A DNA stretch of 64,000 nt from contig OX421502.1 of assembly GCA_949126835.1 (NCBI GenBank), positions 37,915,282 to 37,979,281 of the forward strand, written 5' to 3'. Below are positions 1-12,673 of the stretch, in pieces. The position numbers and the translations under genes were made by a program. This DNA comes from Anisus vortex. Taxonomy: Eukaryota > Mollusca > Gastropoda > Planorbidae. The notes beneath the pieces are model-generated. The model had not been told where the DNA came from. It did not search any database and worked only from the letters and a program-made list of their open reading frames with translations. Every line of letters begins with the position of its first letter. The stretch's first letter is position 1.

Positions 1-1
1 A

Positions 2-412
2 CAGAACCAGCTGCAGAGATTACAGAGAGTGCAGAACACCGCTGCGCGCATTGTTTCGGGGGTGAGGAGGCAAGATCATATCTACCCAACACTAAGGGAT
101 CTCCACTGGCTCGAGGTGATAAAGCGAATAGAGCACAAAATTATGTCCATTACTTACGAATGCATAAAGGGCATAGCTCCTTCTTATCTTCGAGAGCTTA
201 TATCCAGGCATGAGCCATCTAGGGAACTGCGCTCTTCAACACAGTCACTCCTCAAAACTCCTAGTTTGGATGGACACAGAAAAAAGTACCTGGGAGTGCA
301 CTCATTTGAATCAGTGGCGCCTTCTCTATGGAACAGTTTATCTCAGACACTGAGAGAATCTGGGACAAGAGAATCTTTTAAAAAGAACTTAAAGACCTTT
401 CTCTTTAGCTAA
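2..412 (+). mobile_element. 5'-cut LINE fragment, C-terminal end of reverse transcriptase
   Basis: The frame is open from the window edge to a stop at 410-412. It encodes the conserved tail of a CR1/L2/Rex1-like non-LTR retrotransposon polyprotein: LQRVQNTAARIVSG, then HWLEVIKRIEHKI, GIAPSYLRELI, SRELRSSTQSLL, VAPSLWNSLSQTLRES and FKKNLKTFLF in the usual order. The part before position 2 lies outside the window, so I cannot tell whether the element was already truncated. A first in-frame Met is not needed because this is an internal part of an ORF. Family level is secure from these motifs; the clade is not. Confidence 0.85.
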
Positions 413-506
413 TACATCTGCCACTGCATATCACACCAAGAGCGCACTGAACAAGCTCATTTAAAAGCATGGATAGAAGCGCTATAAGAAATGCCCATTC
501 TAATCT

Positions 507-625
<119 letters not shown>

Positions 626-1179
626 TACATATATCTCTAAATTAGACCTATCTCCCTAAAATATAGGCCTATATTCAGCCTATATTATGCCTAGCCTACA
701 GTGTGAGTGTGTGCGCCAGTGTGTCAAATTGTTCTACGTTCATCTCTCAAGATGCCTCCACTGTGTGGAAGAAGAGGAAAGAGTGGAACAATCCTTTACG
801 TTTGCATCTTATGTGTGACGAATCTGAGAACCATCTTTTCATTGATCTCTTCTGTGACGTGTAAAAAAGCATTAAGTTGATTATGCGCAAGCTCTGAATT
901 AGTATCCATGGCCCAAAGGGCTTTTCTGTTTTTGATCAACTCTTTTAATGAATCAGTGGTCATTCACAAGCTAAAAATGCCTTATTAAGAACATTTAATG
1001 TTTAGTTTTTATAACTGCATCGTGTGACCTTTTCATGGCTAAATGCAGTAAATAAAGCAGAAACTAGAAACCACAAGTTATTGATTTAAAACCAAATTCT
1101 AGGTAGAAAACCCAGCTTTCTTAACTTTGCTACCTCTATACATATTTTAGTAGGGTTTTTTTTTTCTTCAGTCTTTAGG

Positions 1180-1187
1180 CACGTGAC
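1180..1187. promoter_or_regulatory. E-box CACGTGAC upstream of the JPT start
   Basis: A CACGTGAC E-box lies about 290 bp before the JPT start codon. A second copy sits at about 2526-2533 inside intron 1. E-boxes of this type bind bHLH factors, but a single 8-bp match is weak evidence. No TATA box or initiator could be assigned. Confidence 0.2.
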
Positions 1188-1478
1188 CGGCATCTCATAC
1201 TTCGAAAAAAATATTTTACTTTTATGTATTATTTATGAAAGTTCATGATAATATTTAATAATAGTTTTTCTAGGCTTAAATTTGACATCACGCGATACAA
1301 GTTTAGTAGAATTAACAAACAACTTCTTAGTGAATACGACTCACAAAATTCATGCTGTATAATATATGCGACTTTTGATAAATAAAAACCTGGCACTTCC
1401 TTGACTAACCCATTTTAACGTCGGTAACCGGGTAAATCTTGTTCTCCAATTAATATCGTCCAAATAGTTTCTAGAAAA

Positions 1479-4400
1479 ATGACGACGACTTCAACATTTC
1501 AGGGCATGAATTCTGACTCCAAACCATCTTCCAGGTTAATATAATTGTGTTATCAACTATCAAAGTGTTATTTTATGATAATTAAATAAGTCATGAATAT
1601 GTCAGTACCCAGGCCTAGTTGTGGGCCAAAATAGTCGCAGTAATTCAGTAAATAATGTATGTACATGTACAGTAAGGTCCAATTGAAATCGTTGTCCTTT
1701 TTTAACAATGGAAATGAATGTCAGCTAAAAGAAGTTTATGCTTAGCGATTTAAATACCAAAAAAATGAACAAAACATTTGACAGATATAGAGGAATTGAC
1801 GTAGGGTAGGGTCCTTTAATAATAGGGCCTATATCATACTAGATTACTAGATCTATATGTAATTTATAAAAAGATAATAATCATACAGATTCATACTCAT
1901 AGTAATTTATTTTAGTAGGCTATGTCTATCTGTAGCAGCAGTGTTACTCAGTGTAGCAACAATAATAAAAAAAACGATTCTGACTTGAAAGATGAAAGAA
2001 GTTGGCTACTAAACTATTATTATAATAATAATAATAATTATTGATTTTATATGTTTTGATCATTGATGTAGGTATGTGAAAATCCGACTTTTTATTTATT
2101 TTTTTTGGCCCGAAAAGCTGTTCCGGGTATTTTTAACTTCTGCTATATGGTGGGCATGTGTATAATGCAAATGTAAATTTAATTAACAACATTTTACATT
2201 GAACTGAATTGTTTAAGAAACATTACTAATTTTAGCAACGTTGTTTGTGTTATTTGTTTAATTTGTTCGTTTTTACAATGTTATTTTTTTGTATTGAAAA
2301 TTGTGTTACATTTCAAACTTAAAATAAATATTGAATATATTCGTTTTTCTCGTTTAAACCTCTTCTTTTCGATTTTAAAACATCTTTCCTCCCTATCTGC
2401 CAAATTTCATCAAAATCATCAATGAATCACATATTCAATTTTGAGTATCAAAAATGTAAACAACTATCGGCATCTTAGCTCATTCACGCCATATTTAGCC
2501 TAATTTAGGTCACTTAGGGGGAGGAGGCACGTGACCATTTTCCAAATACGGTATTGGTTAAATCTGACAACTAGCTCACTGATATTCGCAATTTTATAAA
2601 ACCAATTTTTTTTTTAAATAACAATGAAGTATCATTTTTGTTATTATTATGTCCTATATAGGCCTAATTGTAAATCTGACGATCTTAGGGACAGTAATTA
2701 AATTACTTAATTCAAATATCACATAAAATATGTCTTTACTTATTAGTTAAGGCTTAGGGCAACTTAAATTTCTAGACTAGAATAAATTGAGACATCTCCA
2801 ATACCAAGTTTAAAGCTATTATAATGTGTTGCCTACGTGTAGCCTAAGCACTACTGTGTGCGTGTTTTTTCTATCCAACCTTGACTGCTAGTGACGGTCT
2901 GTTTCAGTTAGTATGGACGATCTTTTAGGGAAAATGATACGGTAGAAGCTGGGGGAGGGGGGATGAAGGGAGCTGGGCATAGGCCTATTTCTACACGGAC
3001 TTTTCATGTACATAGCCTACGTAATATTGGGGGTTAGGGTTGATGGAATGGGGGGGGGGGGTCTACAGCAATGGACTATCATCAGTAAAAAGCAGGATTA
3101 TTTCTTCATTGACTTGTAATAGTTTATGGGGAATGGAGGCTGAGGGAGGAGGGAATATAGACGGGGGACTATCTCATCGGTAAAAACGGGAAAGGAGGGG
3201 GGGGGGCATCATTTTTTTAATGTGTTGTCAAGCAGGAGAAAGAGATGATGGGAAGGGGGAGATGGGGCTCACTTTTTTTTTTCTTCACCAATCAATTTGT
3301 AGGCCTACTATTTTAAGGGGATGGTGACACATTGTGGTTGGGAGAAAATAGGCAAAATCAGTAAAAGTAGAAGGATGAAAAAGAAAATTTAGTGTGTGTG
3401 TGGGGGGGGGGGGGGGAAGAGGGGGATCAACTCATTTATTTGTTCACAGACTCTAATATAATCTTTATGGGGATAAGGTGCTACAATAAGAAATATCAGT
3501 AAAATATTGAATTATATATATCTTATGGCCTTATTGCCTTATAATGTCTAAAAAAGTGCCCTTTTATTTGTTTTAATTTGGTAAAGAAATAAATGTAGAC
3601 AGTTTTGACTGTTTGATATAATATTTAGGCTACTTACCTTATAATATCCCATTTCATCTTGTTTGAAAATAATTCATTAAAACACATTTGTACATTTCAC
3701 AAGTAAAAGGGGGTTAAGATTGAAAAAGGAAGGTATTTAAAAAGTATTCAAATTTTGACTGTTTGACTCGAGATCTTTCAGTGAACAATATGTAGCGTAG
3801 GGTCTACATATAAAATATCTAATTTCATCAAATCTCATGTTATAAAAAAAATAAGAAGACGGGTAAAGGTGATTCATGTATACAGTTATGGCCCTTAATT
3901 TGATACCTGTATTGTGCAATTAGGGTAGTTATAAAAAATTGACAAAAATTAGTCTCTTTGAGTAAATTATGTACTCGTCTGGAAATGTCCAATTTTATCG
4001 AAGCATGTTATAAAATGTTTGTAATAAGCATTTGAACATTGGTTTATCTATAAATGTATGTCCCTTAGTATGGAATTTAATTTGATACCCGTATTGTGCA
4101 ATTATGTAAAAAATTGACAAAGTTATGGCTGTTTTAGTGAATTATGTACTCGGCTTGAAATGTCCAATTTTATCCAAATGTCATGTTATAAAATGTTTGT
4201 AATAAGCATTTGAACACTGATTTATCTATAAATGCATGACCCTTGGTATGGCATTTAATTTGATACCTGTATTGTGTAATTATGTAAAAAATTGACAAAG
4301 TTATGGCTGTTTTAGTATTTTAGTGAATTGTGTACTCTGCTTGAAATGTCCAATTTTATCCAAATGTCATGTTATCAAATGTTTGTAATAAGCATTTGAA

Positions 4401-7400
4401 CACTGATTTATCTATAAATGTATAGCCCTTGGTATGGCATTTAATTTGATACCTCTATTGTGCAATTATGTAAAAAATTGACAAAGTTTAGGCTGTTTTA
4501 GTGAATTATGTACTCGGCTTGAAATGTCCAATTTTATCCAAATGTCATGTTATAAAAAGTTTGTAATAAGCATTTGAACACTGATTTATCTATAAATGTA
4601 TAGCCCTTGGTATGGCATTTAATTTGATACCTCTATTGTGCAATTATGTAAAAAATTGACAAAGTTTAGGCTGTTTTAGTGAATTATGTACTCGGCTTGA
4701 AATGTCCAATTTTATCCAAATGTCATGTTATAAAAAGTTTGTAATAAGCATTTATACACTGATTTATCTATAAATGTTTGGCCCTTGGTATGGCCTTTAA
4801 ATTGATACCTATTTCTTTTAAGTTGGTACACAAATAAAAAAGTTATGACTCTTTGAGTACAAAATTACTAGTAAGTGAGCTTCAGTTTTCCTTCTTTGTC
4901 TTTGTTACTAAAATTTCGTCACTAAAAAATTCATAACTTTTTTATTTCTGAACCGATTTTTATAAATGATATACCATTGGAATCCTCCCCCCAAGCCCTT
5001 TCCAGTGATATATGACAAGTTATTATACAGTCATTTTAAAATTTTCTTGTCACATACCTAATTGATGTCATGGCAATTGAAACCATTGTATAGGTAAATG
5101 TAGGCCTACAGACAATCAACTCATTAGTCATTAGGTTAGACCGTTAGGCCTAGTAATTAATTAAAGAAATTATATGTAGGATGACATAGTCAATGATAGT
5201 CTACAGATAGGAGCTTGGCTTATGCACTTATGCAACTTAAAACTAGGGATGTTTGATTTTCACAACCGTATTTCGGTTTGTTGGTTGAGAGGTAGGCCTA
5301 ATCATTATTTCAAATAGCACAGCCTTTCTTGTTTTGGTTTTGATGGAAATATTTTTAATAAATAGGGGTTAACCTAATGTTGGATTCGCACAAAACAATT
5401 TCTTGAACTGCCTTGCTAACACTATTTACTATTTAGTCTTAGATATTGTGTTTCTTTTTGTCCAAATACCAACTATGGCTTGCAATAAAAATAACATAAC
5501 ATCAAACCAAATGTTAAGTTACAGTTACAATCTTTTGAGTAAGAAAATTTTGAAAAAAACGTCTTTAACGATGGTTTGTTGTAAACTATGTTCCCAACAG
5601 ATAAGCCGGAGCAGTGGCAATACCACTGGATTGCGTACTCATCTGCGTACTAAGCATCCTGGATTAACATCATCATCCTCTGCATATGCTTCTTAATATT
5701 GTGGTCAACAATAACCGAAAATTTGATTATCCCTTTTGAAAGCTATTATCGGTATTAATCAATCAGTTGTCAGTGACAATCAGCCCAGATTATTTCTAAA
5801 GTTCTAAAGAATTTGATGGTAAAGTGTACAAAAATCATGTTGTATTCAAACAAATCAACCCCTTGAATGCCCTGCTAATGCTAATTAAATTTGAACTATT
5901 TTTCAAATATACCTACACAACTACGCACATTTGGCTTTTCCGGCCTGTAACTTGTGACATTGCGCAGTCCGGTTTTAACATCCCTACTTAAAACTTAAAG
6001 TCATTAAGGCACTTGTATATTGTCATCATCATCAATACTGGTAACCGGTGCCGTCCAGTCTAGACACCATGGCAGTATTGAGTAGGACACTTCAAAAGAC
6101 TTATTGTTGACCCACTATAGTGTGACTTGTATATAGGTATATGAACTTGAGTAAGGACATGGACTTAAAAGAAAAATCATACCTTAAATTACTTTCCCAT
6201 TTGGGTGATATGACTAATGGCTGTATTGATAGGTTTTTAAAATAAATGAAGTGTTGTCTTTAATAAGTCTCTATAGGCCTATGATTATGTTTGTATTGTG
6301 TATTTAATTTAAAATTAACATATTATTGATTATATTTTATCACTGCGCCTGATAAGACTGGAACGTGTCGCGAAATGACCTGTCCCTGGTAACAGGTCTC
6401 TGTCCCTCTTTTCTGTGAAGCCTGTCCCTGAAAGCTAAATTTTGGGGTAGGCAGGCCTGGTCATTGTTCCTTTTCTTTTGACAGACATGTTTGGTATAAG
6501 TCATGATTTTTAAACTGGTCATAACTATGTATGGGCACAAGACTAGTATAGATATTTGATATATTAATATTTTGTTCTTTTCCAGAGTTTTGAATCCTCC
6601 AGGGGGTGCATCTAGCAATATCTTTGGATCCAATGATGCCTCTGCTCCACAGAGAACACCTATTAAAAACAACCCGGATAATATTAACAGAGGCAACAAT
6701 GACATCTTTCATCAAGGAACTCACCCAGCAGAAAGTACACCGACTGTCCGCAATGCTGGTAATGTCAATAGGCAAACCTCTGACATCTTCAACCAAGGGA
6801 CAGGTGCATCTGCTGCGCAACCTGCCAAGTCCAGAGCTCCACGCAGCGGTGAAGAGTCTTTTCATTCTTTTATTGGGAATAGGAAGAATGTTGAGTTAGA
6901 GCGTAACGAGAATTGTTTATCCTCCATAACGTTAAGCTCTGGCCGTAGAAGGAATCATACAAGTCCCGATACTTATTCTAATGTTTTTGGGGACGCCTGT
7001 TCTGTGAATAGGAGAAAAACTTTCCGTAAATACAGCGACAAGAACATCGATTCTTTTTCTCGAATTTTTGGAGATTCTGATTTTCGTGATAACTTTCCGG
7101 CGGAAAGGAGAACTTGCCTTTCCCATGATTCATGTACAGACGCGGGTAGCTCCATTACTTCACTTTGCTCAACACCAGTTTCATCCAAAAGCAGTTCTAG
7201 CCATAGTGTAAACTCAAGTAGAGTAAAAAACGAAGAAACGGTTGATAAAAACTCTTCCTTTGACAGAGTGTTTGGTAAATTAGCTCCAGAACCAAAGCCA
7301 CACAGACTAAGAAGGTTCTGTGATACAAGTGGTATGATTTGTTACCACATCAACTCTTTCAAGTTCAACAACCCCAAAAAAATTTTGCCTTGAACAACTT

Positions 7401-8915
7401 TTGTGTTCTTGTATTTCATTCTTTGCTTGTTCCTTTTGATGAGAATTTTAGGGGTTTGTTGTTTTTCTTTTGTATTCTTGTTCTTTCAAGTTCTTTTTAC
7501 TACTTTATTTTTTTTGCTTTCAGTTTGTGGCTCTCTAATACGTAATGGATTAAGCTACACTTCCCCACTTGTTAGTTTAGCATATCTTAGCAACAGCGAT
7601 ATTTGTTATACAAGCTACTTATTTGAAAGCGAAAACTTGGATTTTAGTTTTAAAAATAAAGCGGAATTGTACTAATGTAAAAAAAAAAAGATTAAGAATA
7701 CTTTGTTAGTGTGTATATTATTTGTCAGTCTATATATCATAAAGCAGAGTGATTTAGTTAAACAAATTTGTGATACTATTTTAATGTAAAATTAAATTAT
7801 TGGCAGATTAAAGGCATCAATTAATGCTAAATTGTTTTCTTTTACAGCTTACAACCCTATAACGGGTGAAGCCTATGAGCAGACTAATGCTAAGCAAGAA
7901 CAAACAGCACAGTATGGTAGCACGCAAGTAAAACATCTTTTTAACTACTTTTAAAAATAATGCATATATGTGTTTATTCTTAGAAGTACTAGAGAAAAAT
8001 TGCTAGACTTTTTTTCATAATAGTAAAAATAAATTAAATAATTATTTGTAATAGAATCAGGATAGTGTTCTGTATATGTATATAATATATATTAAATTAA
8101 TTAAAGAAGGCAAAACATCCACCATTCTGCAGCCTGGTTAGTAGAAAAAGATATTGAAACAGATGAAATATTCAACAAATTTGAGAATTAGACAACTTGA
8201 AATACAATTAAAATTTGATACATTTTTTTTTTCAAAGCTTGGTCTAAAACTGTCGGTTTTATTTTTCATTCATCATAATTTTTAATGTAATTTTATACTT
8301 TGTCCTAGATGCTATCCCTTTTTTTTATGTCTCCAAATACTGGTAAAGACGAGATATGCTCTGTTTTTTTTTCTATAATTTCTAAACGTTATCAGTAATT
8401 GATCCCCCTTCCCCGCCAAAGTAGAGTAATAATGTGAAGTAAAAAAAAAAGTGATTGTCTACTTTCATAGCATTCTAATCACTTTTGTTTATATTAATTT
8501 ACTTATGTTTATAGCGAGAGTTGAAGCTTACAGGACACAGCTATTTTAAATAAATGACCTCAAATGTATGTGTATGCGCTCGTAATTGTATTATGTTATG
8601 TCCTGAAGGATAAACTGAATATACATAAAGGGCAACATGTGAAAGCCCATACTCCATTAAACACCAGAAAATGTTCTATTAATTTTTCTTTCTGTTTTTT
8701 TAACTGACTAGTTGAAATCCGATGAGGTGCAAGCTGTGGATGAAGTCAAAGGTGAAGATGAAAGATACAATTATGAGGAAAATCATCACAAGACTAACCA
8801 GGCTTGCCAGGAAAGCCAGGGTGGAGTATTTGGCAATGGCCCTGACCATACACAGGAGCATAGATCAACCAGAGTCAGTCAACCACCAGGTGGTAGATCT
8901 ACCAAACTGTGGTAA
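1479..8915 (+). CDS. JPT: Jupiter microtubule-associated homologue (JPT/HN1 family), 4 exons, 361 aa
   Basis: Exons are 1479-1534, 6586-7331, 7848-7927 and 8712-8915; all introns are GT-AG and phases 2, 1 and 0 match. Exon 1 gives MTTTSTFQGMNSDSKPSS, and the split Arg19 codon joins it to VLNPPGG. This is the family signature: an MTTT-F-G start, then SSRVL-PPGG followed by SSNIFG. Exon 3 gives YNPITGEAYEQ. The C terminus RVSQPPGGRSTKLW repeats the PPGG motif at residues 352-355. The middle is long, polar and serine-rich with recurring I/V-F-G boxes (NIFG, NVFG, RIFG, RVFG, GVFG), as expected of a disordered microtubule-binding protein. Vertebrate JPT1/JPT2 are about 150-190 aa, so this copy is about twice as long, mainly through the 746-nt exon 2. 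Intron 1 (5.05 kb) holds a G-rich repeat, a satellite and a hAT element. The fit of independent exons makes the call strong. Confidence 0.9.
2940..3430 (+). repeat. G-rich degenerate tandem repeat in JPT intron 1
   Basis: Runs of 8 to 14 G on the transcribed strand recur at about 3052-3060, 3199-3206 and 3402-3415, with many GGG triplets between them. The runs alternate with T-rich stretches and a recurring ATCAGTAAAA/ATCGGTAAAA motif every 120-150 bp, so this is probably a decayed tandem repeat. Spaced G-runs on the RNA strand could form G-quadruplexes; this is inference. Confidence 0.6.
3600..4870. repeat. AT-rich satellite, about 177-bp period, about 7 copies
   Basis: The motif TGTCCAATTTTATC recurs at 3986, 4161, 4347, 4525 and 4702, spaced 175, 186, 178 and 177 bp. 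The 186-bp unit carries a 10-bp insertion. Two more degenerate units precede them, near 3645 and 3815. The copies at 4330-4790 are nearly identical and the flanking ones decay outward, as expected of unequal exchange within an array. The array lies inside JPT intron 1. No ORF is conserved across units. Confidence 0.9.
5244..5986 (+). mobile_element. Internally deleted hAT element with a retained BED zinc finger
   Basis: The ends are TAGGGATGTT and its inverted match, flanked by a perfect 8-bp target duplication CTTAAAAC at 5236-5243 and 5987-5994. Length is 743 bp. Inside, 5403-5696 encodes a peptide ending in a BED-type finger: CCKLCSQQ, then a serine/glycine stretch, then LRTHLRTKHPG, which is the C-x2-C and H-x4-H pattern of hAT transposase N termini. 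The catalytic part is absent, so it cannot move itself. A sister fragment with the same finger lies at 62340-62527. It sits in JPT intron 1 in the sense orientation. Confidence 0.9.
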
Positions 8916-11900
8916 TTTGAGCGGTCAGTTTTTTTTTTAAAAAACTGTAAGCTCAAACTATACTATGCCATTTGATCTAGCTTGGTCAATGTACTGTACA
9001 ATAATCAATACTTAATATTGCTTTCCATTTGGCCTATTTCTCATGTTTTGTTCACTTTATTGGTTGCTAAGTTATCACTATTAGTTTCAAGTTCTGATAA
9101 CTAAACAAAATATTTGCCATTTGTAAGCCTGCTATTTTATCTGGTTATTATTTATAGTTAATTCAAGTCTGTATTGAAATATTCAAGATATAAAATTCTG
9201 TAGTAGACCTTTTTCTTCTTGGTAGGGCATCAAGATATCTTTTTTCACAAGGCATTCCATTTAATTAAAAAAAAAGAAGCAATTGAAGTAATTAGAGGCC
9301 ATAGAGCAACCATTTAGTTGTGTTGTAATTCTGCAAAATATACACGTGTCAGTGTTGATTGTCCTGGGCTTTCTGTTTGCTACAGTTGTTTTTTTAATTA
9401 ACTTAGATCATCCGAGCCATCTCTTTGATTTACTGGTGAAATAAAAGTTGTACTCTGTGTATTCTTTGTTATTTAAGAAGAAATCAATGAATCTAAAAAG
9501 TTTTTCCTTCCTGTTTGGGAAGTTCACTGAGCTGTTTGTTTGTTCTCTATACTTACTAGGGTTGTCTTTATTCAATCAGATCTGAGCTTACAGTTTATTT
9601 TGCTATAACAGTTTTTTTATCTTTTGTATTTTTTTCCCCCATCAATTTCCTTTTTTTTTTTATTGTTCTAATAATTATTATTTTTTGTGTTTTTGACCAA
9701 AGCATTCCAAAGGAATTAGAGCTCACTGCAAAATTTTGTCTTCATTATACACTTTTAGAAATGTTTTTTTTTTTTTTTGTTTATAGTGAAGTTTGATTTT
9801 AACTGAAACACTTGCCAGTTGTAAAAAAAAAATCTGATTGATCTGATCACTTTCAACCTGTGTTAATGGTTTATATGAGAGTAACCCTGACAAAGTAGTG
9901 GTTATAATTTCTATTACATTTAAATCATAATATTTTATATACATATTATTTATACAGTGTGGGGTTGGACAACTGTGTAGTGTATTTAGATCCAGAACAG
10001 GCAATCTTTTTCAATGAAGCTAATGTGTCAATGAAAAAGTGCCTTTTTTATGCAGTTGGAATTTATTATTTTGCTTTTTTTTTTTTAACTAAACAATTAT
10101 ATATGTGCTCTTTGTAATATTTTGTAAAAAAAAAAAATTCTAACATTACTTAAAAAACATTGATAAATGGATTTCTTTTGATACAATGGACTTGATGAGA
10201 ATATTTATACTTTTGATATTGCTCTTCATTTTATATTGGACATTGAATTGATGAACACACAAATATTCAAAGCACTTGGGAAAACTGTCCTTGACATAGG
10301 TTTTGTATGTCAGGCTTGACCACAGTTGGAATTTGTATAATTCAAATTTTGTTGTGTGTTTATGTGTGATACAAAATCATTGTAATCGAACTGAAAATTA
10401 TGTACAAACTTGAAAGAAAAATTTACATTTTATTTCCACCTTACAAAAAGCTTTTGACAAAAAAAAATGTTTTCAATTTCTAATATTTTTTTTAGAATGT
10501 TTCAATTCAACATGGTTACAGCTTTTGTCACTTAATTCACATTTAACTAGCTATTTTTCCTTCCTTGAAACTGACCTTTCATTTTATAGTATAGGTAGTA
10601 ATTTAGTTATACACAGTGACCTTTTTGGTAGTAATGTTTGACCATTTTTTTGTGACACATTAACATATTTTTTTCTACAAGCCCAGTGTGGATTTTTATT
10701 TTCCGCAATGAATCCTTTTTTGCACATTTATTTATCTCTTGAAAATTTGAGTCAATAAGTTTGCCTAACATCTAACTTGATATTAAACTTTATTAAGTTA
10801 CTTGATACAACATGTAACTTGATATTAAAAATCACAGAATTGTGCTTCTCTGTTAGTTTTGTATCTTTATCCTTGTCTTTTTTTTTTTTTGTCAAAAGAA
10901 GTGCCTTTTTTTATTTTATATAATTTTCTGCTGATCGAGTGACTAAGCATTTTGTATGACTTTGTTCGCTGCCCTTAACATCTGTAACTCCAGCTGATTT
11001 CAAATCACATTTTTCTAACATCCCATTCTCTTCAATTACTATTACATTTTTAATTAAAACCCAAGATAGTAATTCAAAAAGCAATTTCTTTATTGGATGA
11101 AAATCAACAGGAAAAAAAGACTGTATTTACATCAACCGCTATCATTTTAATGATCATGTTAAATGTTGGAGTTTAAAAAAAAATTCTTAAAACTTTTTTT
11201 TTGGAACAAGGTTTCATTTTAGATAAATGTAATCATTGTAAAGTAGGAAAACACAACTAAGCAGTGGTGTATTTAAGTGTATAGGATGCCAGAAATTGAA
11301 ATAGTTGCTACAGTGAATAAAAAGCCGTTGCTACAGTGAATAAAAAGCCGTGTAAAAACTAGTAGAGTTCTTAATACAGCTGTAATGATGATTAGTAATC
11401 ACATTCTTCATAGAATTTGCATTTATTCTTTTAAGCTATTGATGTACCTTGGAAGGCTTTGAAATGGAAATATATATTCTATATTTGTTTTAAGTGAATT
11501 TTGTGGCACCAAAAGTATCTGTTGTATTCCAAAACTGAAGTATAAAAACTATTTTAGCAATGAGCTATAGATTATTGTGAAGTGAAACAAAAAGCAGAAT
11601 AAATATTTTTTACACGCACGCAACTCTAAACTACTTGTTATATTTTAATAAATATATAATTAATTGTTATATCGTGGCAAAATGAATTGAGCATTGAAAG
11701 AATAACAAAAAAACAGGTTTTTTGTGCCAGTATATTACTATTATTACCCAATTAAAGTGAAATTAAACAGATTTATTTTTATATATAAATGTAAGCAATG
11801 CCAAATTATGTGTGCTTTCTAAGTTGGGAAAAATAAGTTATTGCCTTGTGAAACCAATGCTAAATAAAATATGTATATCTTAGTTATAGTATATAGTTAA

Positions 11901-12349
11901 ATTAAAAATATCACAAAAACAGGAAAAAGTCTTGTTAACATCTCAAAGATGTAATTGTAATGTATAAAATATATAACATAAGAAAGCAAACATACAATTG
12001 TTTGAATCCTGTCATTATGAGTTAAACACAACTACAGACAGAAGAACTATTATTGACCAAGCAATGCACCCTGACAAGTGTACACACTTTTTCTTGTCAT
12101 CATCATCCAGTTTTATTTAACTTCATGATTTTAATGAAAAGAATTAGATGAGCCTTGTTTGTAACTACACATTTTTATAGACACAGTGAAATTATGCTAC
12201 CGGGGTATATGTTTCATTCTGTTTGATATTATTTCTAAAGCTGTTGGAAGAGGGGGGGGGGGGTCTTGATAATCTAGGTAAAGGAATATTAAAATATTTA
12301 AATCCAGATGTAACAGTGTGTCAGGTCACGATTTACTAAAAGGTGAGTG
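8916..12349 (+). other. JPT 3' UTR and intergenic DNA; no further gene seen
   Basis: This stretch is AT-rich with many T and A runs. Several AATAAA-like signals occur (near 9440, 11320, 11340 and 11600), so I cannot place the JPT poly(A) site. No splice-compatible coding segment is visible. A perfect 23-bp tandem duplication (11304-11326 and 11327-11349) doubles one AATAAA. The ORF-like 9723-10004 on the minus strand is low-complexity and unsupported. Confidence 0.5.
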
Positions 12350-12570
12350 TCAATAATTGTATTTATATAGCACTGCCAACAAACATAATGTAAGCTCTGA
12401 GCGCATTTAACATTGAGCAGCAAGAACACATATAATTCTCTAGGCTAAAAAGGATAAGGAGCTAACTGATAATCTCAAAACGTTACACAAAAACATAAGA
12501 CAAAGCAAATAAAGTATTTACCGACTTATAAAGTAAAACAGTTGGGTCCAAAAAATGTTTAACGTAGATA
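12350..12570 (-). mobile_element. LINE 3' UTR fragment, CTGCCAACAAACATAAT family
   Basis: Read on the plus strand this begins TTGTATTTATATAGCACTGCC and matches much of 13905-14100, including AACAAACATAAT, GAGCGCA, CTCTAGG, ACATAAGACAAA and the GACTTATAAAGTAA region. The relative at 13905 is followed by reverse-transcriptase coding sequence on the minus strand, so this is its 3' untranslated part. It lies just downstream of the CLN5 stop codon and could form part of the CLN5 3' UTR. Confidence 0.7.
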
Positions 12571-12673
12571 GATGTTAATGTAATTTAATAAAAAATTTAT
12601 TATGATTAGAAATGAGCACACCAAGATTTTGTTACATAGTTTAAATGGTTCCTTGAGAGATGAGCTTGAAATT

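Noticed and set aside
5403..5696. Independent BED zinc-finger gene
   Set aside because: It lies wholly within a hAT element bounded by TIRs and an 8-bp duplication, and lacks the rest of a transposase or host gene.
6340..7188. Minus-strand ORFs opposite JPT exon 2
   Set aside because: They are antisense shadows of the JPT coding exon; JPT is supported by splice sites, phases and family motifs.
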